64,000 nucleotides of DNA from CAZNLH01 sp964573995. Lineage in GTDB: Bacteria > Gemmatimonadota > CAZMKB01 > CAZNLH01. The notes beneath the pieces were generated by a model that was given only the letters and a program-made list of their open reading frames with translations, was not told where the DNA came from and did not search any database. Position numbers and translations under genes: made by a program. Below, piece after piece: positions 9,666 to 18,330 of the stretch (positions are counted from its first letter, which is position 1; each line of letters begins with the position of its first letter). The stretch spans positions 1 through 64,000 of the forward strand of contig CAZNLH010000007.1 in the NCBI GenBank assembly GCA_964573995.1, written 5' to 3'.

Positions 9666-9913
9666 GGTCTTCCTCCTTCCTCAGGCCGAAACGGAAAGCA
9701 ATACATACTCATGGACGATCGACCGCCCGGTATCTCGTATCCCTCGTATCCAAGGCCGGATATGACACGCGGCCTCCCCCTCACTTGATCTTATAATAAA
9801 GTGGCGACGATGTCAACGCGGGAAGACCTCAAGTCCACCCCCTTCTCCCTGTTGAGGGCGATATCACAAGGCAGGCAGGGTGCACAGCAAGAAGGCAACC
9901 CTTGAACAGAATG

Positions 9914-9941
9914 TTGAATTATCCCGCCGATTGAATATAAT
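9914..9941 (+). promoter_or_regulatory. Promoter of threonine dehydrogenase gene
   Basis: TTGAAT (9914-9919), 16-base spacer, perfect TATAAT (9936-9941). The start would be near 9948, giving a leader of about 60 nt. The rest of 9666-9913 shows no gene. Confidence 0.65.
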
Positions 9942-10009
9942 ATGGACGATGATCTGTTAAAACATGGTACCGGTCGAGGAAACCACTTGCAAAAAGAGGG
10001 GGATACCTA

Positions 10010-11050
10010 ATGAGCGAGAAGATGCGAGCCGTCATGAAGACGCGTGAAGGGCCCGGCGTCGAGGTAACGGAAGCCGACATACCGAGCCCAGCGCCCGGCG
10101 AGGTGCTCATCAAGACAGAGGCCATGTCGATCTGCGGGACCGATGTCCACATATTTCACTGGGACCGTTGGTCGGAGAGGCGGGTCAGGCCCCCGATCAT
10201 AATCGGACACGAATTCTGCGGCGAAGTGGTGGAGGTCGCCGGAGACAAGTCCAGGCTCAAGCTCGGCGACCGGGTCGCGGCCGAGACCCACATAAGCGAC
10301 GGGACATGTTACCAGTGCCGGACCGGCAACGCCCACATCTGCGAGAACGTCTCCATACTCGGCGTCGACCGCAACGGGTCGTTCGCCGAGTACGTGTCCA
10401 TCCCGATTGAAAACGCCTGGCCCATCCGCGACAATCTTTCCTCCGAGGTCGCCTCGCTCATGGAGCCGCTTGGTAACGCCGTCCACACGGCATTCTCCGG
10501 CAGGCTCGAGGGGTCCAGCGTTCTCGTTACGGGGTGCGGTCCGATAGGTCTCTTCTCCATCGCCGTCTCGAAGGCAGGCGGCGCGGGCAGGGTCTATGCA
10601 ACCGAGGTAAAGCCCTTCCGCCGGGAATTGGCCCGGAAAATGGGGGCGGACGTGGTTATCGACCCACTCACCCAGGAAGTCGAGGAAATCATCATGGAAA
10701 AGACAGGGGGTGCCGGGGTCGATGTCCTCCTCGAGATGTCCGGTCACCCGGACGCCCTTCACCAGGGGCTCGCCGCCCTGAGAAAGGGTGGGCGCGCCTC
10801 TCTTCTGGGTATACCGTCGGGCAGCACTGAACTCGATCTCGCCGAGGAGGTCATCTTCAAGGAGATCGAGATGAAGGGGATCAGCGGGAGGCTCATGTTC
10901 GACACGTGGTACCGCATGGACAGCCTCTTCGACTCGGGGAAACTCGACATAAGCCCCGTGATCACCCACCGGCTCCCGTTGGACCGGTTCGAGGAAGCAG
11001 TCAAGTTGATAGACTCGGGTGAGACCGGGAAGGTCGTCCTCCACCACTGA
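10010..11050 (+). CDS. tdh: L-threonine 3-dehydrogenase (zinc MDR family)
   Basis: Oxidises L-threonine to 2-amino-3-ketobutyrate with NAD+. 346 residues, close to E. coli Tdh in length and in motif after motif: SICGTDVHI (catalytic zinc Cys42), GHEFCGEVV (His67, Glu68), MEPLGNAVHTAFSG, GCGPIGL (nucleotide-binding glycines), ISGRLMFDTWYRMDSL and the terminal GETGKVVLHH. Odd point: the structural-zinc lobe reads Asp97-x2-Cys100-x2-Cys103-x7-Cys111, so the first of four cysteines is Asp. Asp can still bind zinc. No kbl (2-amino-3-ketobutyrate CoA ligase) is adjacent, unlike in many operons, so a related polyol dehydrogenase role is possible. Confidence 0.85.
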   Translation: MSEKMRAVMKTREGPGVEVTEADIPSPAPGEVLIKTEAMSICGTDVHIFHWDRWSERRVRPPIIIGHEFCGEVVEVAGDKSRLKLGDRVAAETHISDGTCYQCRTGNAHICENVSILGVDRNGSFAEYVSIPIENAWPIRDNLSSEVASLMEPLGNAVHTAFSGRLEGSSVLVTGCGPIGLFSIAVSKAGGAGRVYATEVKPFRRELARKMGADVVIDPLTQEVEEIIMEKTGGAGVDVLLEMSGHPDALHQGLAALRKGGRASLLGIPSGSTELDLAEEVIFKEIEMKGISGRLMFDTWYRMDSLFDSGKLDISPVITHRLPLDRFEEAVKLIDSGETGKVVLHH

Positions 11051-11444
11051 TCCCTCGCCCCGCGTGTTCACCCTGGACCTTCTCCGGGCGGGCCTGTTGA
11101 AAACCGGGGATGCATCCTCATCCCGGGAGTCCACAGCCGGCGGCCGAATGGCCCCCTGGTAGACCCCATGAGGTCACAGGCCTTACCAAATTGCCCGGGT
11201 GGAAGCATTCGGAACGGCCATATGGGCGACAGCCACTCTGGAAATGCCGCGCTCCCATTATCAAATACGCCATCGAACTTAAAGAAATGCAGCACCGAGG
11301 CAGGAAAATCTCAATACCGTATCCCGATCTCTTATCCGCGCCCGCGGTGGCAGTTGGGTCGTTCCATGGTTGCGGACGCAACCCTGGAATATCCCGTTCC
11401 AGTATCATTGCGTTCATCCACCGGTCTGGATGGAGGCTCGTTAC
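11051..11444. other. Intergenic stretch, nothing recognised
   Basis: About 390 bases between tdh and a glycosyltransferase. No convincing promoter, RNA or coding signal was found. Frames open across it lack ribosome sites and recognisable sequence. Confidence 0.4.
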
Positions 11445-12200
11445 ATGACCCGCGAACATCGCCTCGTCAGCCTGGTTATCCCGGTCAAGGACGAAGCAGA
11501 GAATATCCCCTCCCTGGCGGAGGAGATCACGAGGGCCTTTGATGGGACCGGCCTCTCCTGGGAGTGCCTCTGGATCGACGATGGATCCACGGACGGCACG
11601 CTTGAGGTCCTCAGGCGAATCCGCAGGTCGGACGACCGGCACTGTTACGTATCCTTCGACGGGAATTACGGCCAGACCTCCGCAATGCTGGCTGGTTTTC
11701 GCCTTTCAAGGGGGGACATACTCGCCACAATGGACGGAGACGGTCAGAACGACCCGGCCGACCTTCCTCCCCTCATCCGCAGGATAGCGGCGGGAGAGGC
11801 CGATATGATCAATGGCGTACGCGTGCGGCGACGTGACTCGTGGGTAAGGAAGGCCTCATCGCGGATAGGTAACGGCTTCAGGAACTGGATCACTGGAGAG
11901 AAAATCACGGATGTCGGCTGCTCGCTGCGCGTATTCAGGCGGGCGTGCGTCGAGGGGTTTCCCTCGTTCGAAGGGCTACACCGTTTTTTCCCAACGCTCG
12001 TGGGTCTCCAGGGGTGGCGCATCATCGAATCGCCGGTAAACCACCGCCCCAGGTTGAGGGGAAAGGCCAAGTACGGGATCCGTAATCGCCTCAGGAAGGG
12101 CCTGATAGACTCCTTCGCCGTCAGGTGGATGCAATGGCGACGGATACGATACCGGATAAAAGATCAGGCAATCACCCGATCGGAAGGGGATGCATCATGA
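11445..12200 (+). CDS. Family 2 glycosyltransferase (DPM1/ArnC-like)
   Basis: Transfers a sugar from a nucleotide donor, probably to a polyprenyl phosphate (inferred from family). 251 residues. The GT-A core is clear: SLVIPVKDEAENI, the nucleotide-binding WIDDGSTDGT, then the metal-binding MDGDGQNDPADL (about residues 98-109) and GCSLRVFRR. HRPRLRGKAKYG near the C-terminus is typical of the DPM1-like branch. No C-terminal membrane anchor is seen. The start at 11445 follows GGAGG; upstream in-frame codons lie in non-coding-looking DNA. The stop overlaps the next start (ATGA), so it pairs with the LAB_N gene. Confidence 0.87.
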   Translation: MTREHRLVSLVIPVKDEAENIPSLAEEITRAFDGTGLSWECLWIDDGSTDGTLEVLRRIRRSDDRHCYVSFDGNYGQTSAMLAGFRLSRGDILATMDGDGQNDPADLPPLIRRIAAGEADMINGVRVRRRDSWVRKASSRIGNGFRNWITGEKITDVGCSLRVFRRACVEGFPSFEGLHRFFPTLVGLQGWRIIESPVNHRPRLRGKAKYGIRNRLRKGLIDSFAVRWMQWRRIRYRIKDQAITRSEGDAS

Positions 12201-12478
12201 ACAATACGTTCTGGCTGGGCCTGGGATTCATAGCACAGGCCCTATTCTCCACCAGGTTCCTGGTCCAATGGATCGCCAGCGAGAGGGCGGGAGAGAGCGT
12301 AGTCCCCGTGGCGTTCTGGTTCTTGAGCCTCGCTGGCGGGCTCCTGTTGCTGAGTTACGCCGTATGGCGGCGTGACCCGGTCTTCATCCTCGGCCAATCG
12401 GCCGGCGCATTCGTCTACATCCGAAACCTGGTCCTGATCTGGAGGAAACGCAAGAGGGAGGTCCGTGCAGGTCCGTGA
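12197..12478 (+). CDS. LAB_N domain membrane protein (lipid A biosynthesis N-terminal-like)
   Basis: 93-residue integral membrane protein with three short helices. It matches the stand-alone LAB_N domain found fused to the N-terminus of some LpxB proteins: FWLGLGFIAQALFSTRFLVQWIASER, SVVPVAFWFLSLAGG, QSAGAFVYIRNLVLI. Such proteins often sit beside DPM1-like transferases, exactly as here, in what are thought to be lipid-linked sugar modification pairs. It overlaps the GT2 stop by four bases. Biochemical role unproven. Confidence 0.85.
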   Translation: MNNTFWLGLGFIAQALFSTRFLVQWIASERAGESVVPVAFWFLSLAGGLLLLSYAVWRRDPVFILGQSAGAFVYIRNLVLIWRKRKREVRAGP

Positions 12479-12522
12479 CCAAGCCGCTCCACCCTTCATC
12501 GATATGGCTGGTCCGCATAGAC

Positions 12523-12561
12523 TAAAAAGGGGCGCGCCGAGGCATCAACCCTCCGCCTCGG
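12523..12561 (-). terminator. Possible terminator of purA
   Basis: On the minus strand, CCGAGGC (12561-12555) pairs with GCCTCGG (12543-12537), overlapping the purA stop. A T5 run (12528-12524) follows after an 8-base GC-rich spacer, longer than ideal. Confidence 0.4.
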
Positions 12562-13852
12562 TGGATTCCGCCGCGTCCCAAAGGTCGATTATTGCATCTC
12601 TCTCCACTCCCGTAGAGACATAGCGGACCGGGCAGACGGCGAGTTCCTCGATTCGTTTGAGGTAATCTATCGCCTCCAGGGGGAGTCCTTTCGCATCGGT
12701 CAGGCCGCTCGTGGCCGCGGCCCAGCCGCTCGTCTCCTCGTAAAGGGGATCGAGTTTGTCCATGTCGAGGATGTTGGCGGGAAATTCCACCATGAATTTC
12801 CCCTCGTGATGGTATCCGGTCCCGATCTTGATCCCCTCCATCTCATCCAGGACATCGAGCTTCGTGACCGCAAGTTCCGTGATTCCGCTCAACCTCACGG
12901 CGTATCTCACCACCGGTGCGTCGAACCAGCCGCACCTCCTCGGGCGTCCCGTCGTTGACCCGAACTCGCCGCCGAGATCGCGCAACCGGCTCCCCAACTC
13001 CGACTCTATCTCCGTAGGAAAGGGACCACGGCCCACTCGCGTTGTATATGCCTTGGCGACCCCTATGACCCTTTCGATCCATACCGGGCTGATACCCAGG
13101 CCGTTGGCGGCGGCGCCCACGGTCGTATTGGACGAGGTGACATAGGGATACGTCCCGTGATCCACATCGAGCAGGGTCCCCTGCGCCCCCTCGGCAAGGA
13201 CGGCCTTCCTCTCCTCCATGCTCCTGGCCAGGTAGAGCGAGGTGTCTTCCATGTAATCCAACAACCTCTCGCGATACCCCATCAACTCGTCGAGTATCTC
13301 CGCCGCCGACAGGCGCTCGGCGCTCCCGAAGTGATCGAGGAGGAGGTCCTTGACCGCCACGTTCTCCGTTACCTTCTTCTTCAGCAAGTCCGGGTCCAGG
13401 AGGTCCACCATCCTGACCCCCACACGTCCGGCCTTGTCCTCGTATGCCGGCCCGATCCCACGGCAGGTGGTCCCTATCCTGTCGTCGCCGAGGACACCCT
13501 CCCTCACCCTGTCAAGGGCCTTGTGATAGGGGAGGATCAGGTGAGTGTGGGAACTGATCTTGATCCTTCCATCCACGCTGATCCCCTTCGATTCCAGTTC
13601 CCGTACCTCGTCGAAAAAGGCCAGAGGATCGAGGACAACGCCGTTCCCTATTACGCAAACCACCCCATGGTGAAGTATCCCGGATGGTATCTGGTGGAGA
13701 ATAAAGCGGTCCCCTCCTACGACGACCGTATGGCCGGCGTTGGCCCCCCCCTGGTACCGCGCGACTATATCCATTGAGCCGGCGAGGTAATCGACGATCT
13801 TCCCCTTTCCCTCGTCACCCCACTGTGTCCCTATTATTACCGTACAACTCAT
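12545..13852 (-). CDS. purA: Adenylosuccinate synthetase
   Basis: Joins IMP and aspartate using GTP, the first committed step to AMP. 435 residues, normal length. The N-terminal GTQWGDEGKGKIVD holds the P-loop-like GTP site and catalytic Asp; YQGGANAGHTVV and the IMP-binding TCRGIGPAYEDKAGRVGVR follow, then EGAQGTLLDVDHGTYPYVTSSN, TTGRPRRCGWFDAP and KLDVLD near the base-recognition site. All expected motifs are intact. It stands alone, convergent with the GT2/LAB_N pair. The ribosome site is weak (AAAGAG). Confidence 0.96.
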   Translation of the reverse strand: MSCTVIIGTQWGDEGKGKIVDYLAGSMDIVARYQGGANAGHTVVVGGDRFILHQIPSGILHHGVVCVIGNGVVLDPLAFFDEVRELESKGISVDGRIKISSHTHLILPYHKALDRVREGVLGDDRIGTTCRGIGPAYEDKAGRVGVRMVDLLDPDLLKKKVTENVAVKDLLLDHFGSAERLSAAEILDELMGYRERLLDYMEDTSLYLARSMEERKAVLAEGAQGTLLDVDHGTYPYVTSSNTTVGAAANGLGISPVWIERVIGVAKAYTTRVGRGPFPTEIESELGSRLRDLGGEFGSTTGRPRRCGWFDAPVVRYAVRLSGITELAVTKLDVLDEMEGIKIGTGYHHEGKFMVEFPANILDMDKLDPLYEETSGWAAATSGLTDAKGLPLEAIDYLKRIEELAVCPVRYVSTGVERDAIIDLWDAAESTEAEG

Positions 13853-14218
13853 CTCTTTGACTTTAGTTTAAAATTACGACTACACTTCCGGGCAGGATGG
13901 GTATCACGCATGCCCGGCGGGCCAAGGGATTATGAAGTCCAAGGCGATTCTCCCGCTCCGGGGTGAACTGAAAGATAAACAGAACGAAGATTCCCCCTCA
14001 CTAATCCACAACAAAGTAGTAATTATCCATAAAAAAACCCCCATTTGTGGGGGATCCCTCTCCTCTGCAGAAATATATTAGCGGCCTTCCGATATGTCAA
14101 GGCAATTCGGATCGGGGGTTTCCCCCCTTTTCGATCGACAGCGGGAAGGCGTTTTCGCTTATTAAAAAAACTGGGCGCTCAAGAGGTGGGCAACAGGGCT
14201 ACTTCCACGATCATCTAC
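13853..14218. other. Intergenic stretch with an orphan terminator
   Basis: AT-rich interval between divergent purA and a secreted-protein gene. It holds a strong leftward terminator at 14031-14053 (listed separately) and no gene that I can support. Confidence 0.5.
14031..14053 (-). terminator. Orphan leftward intrinsic terminator
   Basis: On the minus strand CCCCCA-CAAA-TGGGGG (14053-14038) is followed by a run of seven T (14037-14031), a textbook terminator. No minus-strand gene lies to its right before 14429, so its transcript is not obvious; it may end a small RNA or insulate purA. Confidence 0.8.
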
Positions 14219-14248
14219 TTGACTCAACAGACATTCTTGTGCTATTAT
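14219..14248 (+). promoter_or_regulatory. Promoter of the large secreted-protein gene
   Basis: TTGACT (14219-14224), 18-base spacer, TATTAT (14243-14248). This gives a 5' leader of about 170 nt before the ATG at 14429, long enough to hold a regulatory RNA, though none was recognised. Confidence 0.65.
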
Positions 14249-14428
14249 CCTCTTGTCCGAAGGATATACGAACGAATCTAATCAGGCAAACGGGCACATT
14301 GTCGAGGAGCGGCATGCGTAAGCCCGCTAAAGGACCCGGAATCAGGTGTATTTGACCCTGTCGGAGCGCCGACGGAAGAACAGGTACCAGAGGTCGATGA
14401 ACGCACACGCAAAAGGGGAGCAACCGTC

Positions 14429-17419
14429 ATGAAACAGAGGACAAGATTTGGATCAATCCGGCCGTACTGCGGCCTTTTTTTTGCGGCGACCGCCGCTCTC
14501 GGCCTTATCGCGCCCCCACCAACACGGGCCACGTCGCCTCCACGGATGACAATCAATTCCTGTGACACGCCGTCGGCCATTGTAACCATCGAGGAACAGG
14601 TGAATGTCTTTACCAGCAGTGAACAGGACAATGCCACCATCGACATGTCCCCGGACGGGCGCACGGTCATCGCCTGGGAAAGCAAGAGACAGGAAGCGGG
14701 GACCTACGGTATCTACGCGCGCGCTCTCGATGCACTGGGACGGCCACTGACCCACGAGGTTCACGTAAACCAGTACGTTCGCAGCCAGCAGCGGTTGCCG
14801 GGCGTGGCCTTTGCGGGCGGGGAGACGGTCTGGTTCGTCTGGGACTCTTACGGCCAGGACGGCCAGGCAGGTTCGATCGTGGCCCGCCGGTTCCACACTG
14901 ACCTTAGGCCTGAGGGCCCGGAAATACCAGTGAACACTACCCGGGAGGGCGACCAGACGAATCCGGTAATCATCGGCCGATCGAACGGCTCGGCCCTCAT
15001 CGCCTGGACGAGTGCCATCCCCGGCGTAGGCCGAAGATCCGATATCCGCGCACGCCTCTTCGACCCCAAGGACCGGCCGATTACCGGTGAAGTTGAGGTC
15101 AGCGAGGACAATGACGCCCTTGATGTCTTGCCCGCCATTGCTGCCCTTCCAGACGGCCGGGCGATCGTGGTATGGGCCCGATCCCGCTCAAGGGAATCCA
15201 TCGATGGGATCTACGGCCGTTGTATCACTGAGCAGGGGCTTCCCGAAGGTGATGAGTTCCTCGTGAGCCCGGAAGACGGCAACCAGCACATCGAGCCGTC
15301 CGTCTCGTCGGCCGCCGACGGACGGTTCGTCGTCGCTTGGATGTCGGGGAGCGACAACGGGTATGCGGTCATGATGAGACGGTTCGATCCGGATGGTTCA
15401 CCCCTTGGTAACGCCGAGGTGGTCACCACCCCAGAATCAGGCTGGAAGAGCGGCGTATGCGTAGCGATGGCCCCGGACGGGCGGTTCGTCGTCAGTTACA
15501 ACAGCGACGGCGAGGACGGCAGCGGCGACGGGATATTCGCCTGTGAGTACGACGCGGACGGATCCCACCCTACCCTGTCACGCGTGAACAAGCGCGTCGA
15601 GGGCAGGCAGGAACTGACAATCGCGAACGGCGCGCGGCGGGTCGCCTGGTCTCCAAGGGGGCAACTCGCTCACGCCTGGAACGGCGATTCGGGTACCGGC
15701 GACAGATCGGCGGTGAACGTGACCTTGCGTGTGCCTTCCGGCCTCCGGGTCCCCGACCCTCCCGACCTTGGCGAACCAGAGGCGGCGGCGCGGGTGACGT
15801 CGGATGAGTTCCTCGCGGCCAATCCGCCGATATGGGATCCCTATTACGAACCGATCGAGCCTCTCCCGCTCGGAACCGGGGCCGGAGGCGACTTCGGCTT
15901 CGAGGCAGTTACCTACACGGGCTGGACACCACCCGACCCGGAGATGGCGGTCGGTCCCTCCGACATCGTCGTCATCACGAACGGCGAGATACACACATTC
16001 ACGAAAACAGGTGTCAGCCGTTGGTGGGACGAGATCGAGAACAGTTACGGTTTCTGGGGTGAACTCGGGGCGGACAACTTCGTCTTCGATCCCGAGGTAC
16101 AGTGGGACCCTCACGCCCGCCGCTTCTTCGCCATGGCCGCCGAGCGGAGCGACAACAACCGTTCCAACTTCCTCCTTGCCGTTTCGAGGGACGAGTCGCC
16201 CGACGACCGTGACGACTGGTACAAGTACCGGCTCGACGTCACGGACTTGGCGGGCAACGACATCGACTCGCCCAACGTTGCCATGAACACCAACTACGTC
16301 CTCCTCACAGCCGATTTTTTCGGGCCCGACAAGTACCTGATCTACATCATCGACAAGGGCTCGATCCTAAACGGCGGCACCCCGGTGACGACGAGCGAGT
16401 TGATCACTGGATCTCAGTCGATGGGGATACCGGTCGTCTACGACGCCGACGATCACCTCTATATCCTGCAGTCCACCGAGTTCACGAACAACACCGAGGT
16501 CATCTTCCACGCGATCTCGAACCCGTTCACCGCCTACTCGCGCCAGACGTACACTCTCACAGTGCCTGCGTACCAATACCCGACCCCCCCTCCCCAGCGA
16601 GGTTCCTCGTCCCGTCCCGAACTCTTCGAGCCGAGATTCTGGTCGGTGGCGGAACGGAACGGCTCCATATGGGCCGTGCACCACGTGAACTCCACGAGGA
16701 CCCGGGTCCGGTGGTACGAATTCGCTCTCAACGGCTGGCCCACCGCCGGGACTCCGTCCATCGCTCAATGGGGTGAGATCGACCTCGGTGAAGGGATCCA
16801 TACCTACTTCCCGAGTATTCACGTCGATGCCGCAAACAACGCCGCGATCACGTTCGCCCGCTCGGCGTCCAACGAGTACATCTCGATTGGCCGCGCCGTA
16901 CGGGCTGCTGACGATCCACCCAACAAATTCCGGCCGGTCCAGGTCGTGCAGACCAGTCAGAACCCCCATAACAGCGGTCGATGGGGAGACTACTCGGGCA
17001 CTCAGGCGGATAATGAAACCCCCGACACCTTCTGGGGACACCACGAGTTCACGAACGGATCCATGTACTCCTGGCGGACCTGGGTTGCCAGGTACGATTT
17101 GCATTCAGAGCCGATGGTGCTCACTGTCCCGCCCCTTTATGCCGGGAGTACGGCCGACATAACGGTAACCGGGGCGACGCCGGGCACCCCGGTATTCTTC
17201 GCCTTCAGCCTCGACGGGACCGGTATCACCGAGGTAGCCCCCCTGAACGCGACGCTCAGCCTCGAGAACCCGATTCGCGGCCCCAGCGCCATTGCCGACG
17301 GAAGCGGCACGGCCACGATCAGCCAGGCGATCCCACCGGGAGCGGCCGGGGTTGATGTCTGGATACAGGCCATCGAAAACTCGCGCACTACGAACTGGGT
17401 CAAGAGCACGATCCAGTAA
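14429..17419 (+). CDS. Large secreted protein of unknown function
   Basis: 996 residues, not assigned to an enzyme family. The ATG follows AAGGGGAG and opens a signal peptide ending near residue 35 (PTRA). Residues about 45-440 are built of repeats such as DMSPDGRTVIAWES, ALPDGRAIVVWAR, SAADGRFVVAWMS and MAPDGRFVVSYNS, a WD/propeller-like secreted fold. The middle (about 490-890) has the run FEAVTYTGWTPPDPEMAVGP and Trp-rich segments reminiscent of exported propeller proteins. The last 100 residues (VPPLYAGSTADITVTGATPG) look like an Ig-like or carbohydrate-binding domain. No LPXTG or clear sorting signal is seen. A single-gene unit with its own promoter. Confidence 0.8.
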   Translation: MKQRTRFGSIRPYCGLFFAATAALGLIAPPPTRATSPPRMTINSCDTPSAIVTIEEQVNVFTSSEQDNATIDMSPDGRTVIAWESKRQEAGTYGIYARALDALGRPLTHEVHVNQYVRSQQRLPGVAFAGGETVWFVWDSYGQDGQAGSIVARRFHTDLRPEGPEIPVNTTREGDQTNPVIIGRSNGSALIAWTSAIPGVGRRSDIRARLFDPKDRPITGEVEVSEDNDALDVLPAIAALPDGRAIVVWARSRSRESIDGIYGRCITEQGLPEGDEFLVSPEDGNQHIEPSVSSAADGRFVVAWMSGSDNGYAVMMRRFDPDGSPLGNAEVVTTPESGWKSGVCVAMAPDGRFVVSYNSDGEDGSGDGIFACEYDADGSHPTLSRVNKRVEGRQELTIANGARRVAWSPRGQLAHAWNGDSGTGDRSAVNVTLRVPSGLRVPDPPDLGEPEAAARVTSDEFLAANPPIWDPYYEPIEPLPLGTGAGGDFGFEAVTYTGWTPPDPEMAVGPSDIVVITNGEIHTFTKTGVSRWWDEIENSYGFWGELGADNFVFDPEVQWDPHARRFFAMAAERSDNNRSNFLLAVSRDESPDDRDDWYKYRLDVTDLAGNDIDSPNVAMNTNYVLLTADFFGPDKYLIYIIDKGSILNGGTPVTTSELITGSQSMGIPVVYDADDHLYILQSTEFTNNTEVIFHAISNPFTAYSRQTYTLTVPAYQYPTPPPQRGSSSRPELFEPRFWSVAERNGSIWAVHHVNSTRTRVRWYEFALNGWPTAGTPSIAQWGEIDLGEGIHTYFPSIHVDAANNAAITFARSASNEYISIGRAVRAADDPPNKFRPVQVVQTSQNPHNSGRWGDYSGTQADNETPDTFWGHHEFTNGSMYSWRTWVARYDLHSEPMVLTVPPLYAGSTADITVTGATPGTPVFFAFSLDGTGITEVAPLNATLSLENPIRGPSAIADGSGTATISQAIPPGAAGVDVWIQAIENSRTTNWVKSTIQ

Positions 17420-17499
17420 GTGTGGCCGCCAGGCGTAGGGGGTCAATTCTCCAGGATGTTGGAGTCCGTGGTCGAATCAGATGAAGGGGGAGGCGAAGA

Positions 17500-18012
17500 T
17501 CATCCCTTGACTATGATGATCAGGACCATGGCGATACCGATCTCCAGTTTCACGACGATTGCCAGGATCCTTCCGATAAACGCCCCGAGGCCGGCGCGAT
17601 AACTGGCATCACTCCTGGCACGGTAGAGATACTCGAGGGCGAATGCACCCGTGAAGGCGCCCAGGAAGGCGCCGATCATCGTCCCGACTCCGGGGAAGAT
17701 GAAGGGCATCCCGGCGATCCCGCCGATAAGGCCACCGAAGAAGGCTCCGAGCATCCCCCACCGCGATGCCCCGTAACGCTTCGCGACGTACACGCCGAGG
17801 AGAAACTCGAGGATCTCGCCAATGGCGGCCAGGACCAGCAGGAGCCCCAGGACCGCGAGCGTCATGCCCTTGAAACCCTTCGAGATGGCCACCAAGATGG
17901 CGATCCCCAGGATCAGCCAGTTCCCCGGGAGCCCGAGGGGCACCAGAAAGAGGCCGAGAAGGAGGCCGAGGTAGAGCAGAAGCGAACCGCAGAAGGAGAG
18001 GAATGCGTGCAT
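17500..18012 (-). CDS. DUF456 small membrane protein
   Basis: 170-residue integral membrane protein of the DUF456 family, function unknown. The sequence is almost entirely hydrophobic with Gly-rich helices: LPGNWLILGIAILVAI, GAFFGGLIGGIAGMPFIFPGVGTMIGAFLGAFTGAF. The start at 18012 (MHAFLSFCG) puts the first helix at the N-terminus. A GTG at 18108 is possible, but the extra residues look untranslated. It is divergent from the ArsR-rhodanese gene, and its -10 box (TATAAT, 18145-18140 on the minus strand) abuts a perfect palindrome, so it may be controlled by that regulator. Confidence 0.82.
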   Translation of the reverse strand: MHAFLSFCGSLLLYLGLLLGLFLVPLGLPGNWLILGIAILVAISKGFKGMTLAVLGLLLVLAAIGEILEFLLGVYVAKRYGASRWGMLGAFFGGLIGGIAGMPFIFPGVGTMIGAFLGAFTGAFALEYLYRARSDASYRAGLGAFIGRILAIVVKLEIGIAMVLIIIVKG

Positions 18013-18139
18013 CCTTCGGGAACCCCTTTCTGTCAAACGGTGGAACGAGGAGGTGAATCCCTTGCAGGGAAAAGGATATGTCGGTAAGGAATCGGGGTCA
18101 AGGGGCACCTCTCCTTCCCTTGATTTTTTTCACCTCCAT

Positions 18140-18170
18140 ATTATATTAATCAATTGATGAATTGATTAAT
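18140..18170. promoter_or_regulatory. Palindromic operator, probable ArsR-family site
   Basis: Perfect 11-base inverted repeat ATTAATCAATT (18145-18155) and AATTGATTAAT (18160-18170) around GATG, in the divergent region between DUF456 and the ArsR-rhodanese gene. A minus-strand TATAAT lies at 18145-18140. The TCAA...TTGA core matches what ArsR/SmtB-type repressors usually bind. Autoregulation is inferred. Confidence 0.7.
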
Positions 18171-18330
18171 ACTTCCATCTAACGTCACGTCACTCACTTA
18201 AGTAAACCCGGGCCTCGCCCTTACACTTACAGGCACGCCAAGGTCCCAAGGCGACAGTGCCGCCTGTCCAGTACGCCATGACGAAAATGAATCGCCAAGC
18301 ACAGGCAACTTATGAGGGAGGCTTACAGGC

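Noticed and set aside
10007..11134. 375-codon frame antisense to tdh
   Set aside because: A mirror of a high-GC gene's codon bias; the plus-strand frame matches Tdh throughout.
18013..18108. Upstream GTG start at 18108 for the DUF456 gene
   Set aside because: The added residues are not membrane-like, and the ribosome site is too close to the GTG; the ATG at 18012 fits the family better.
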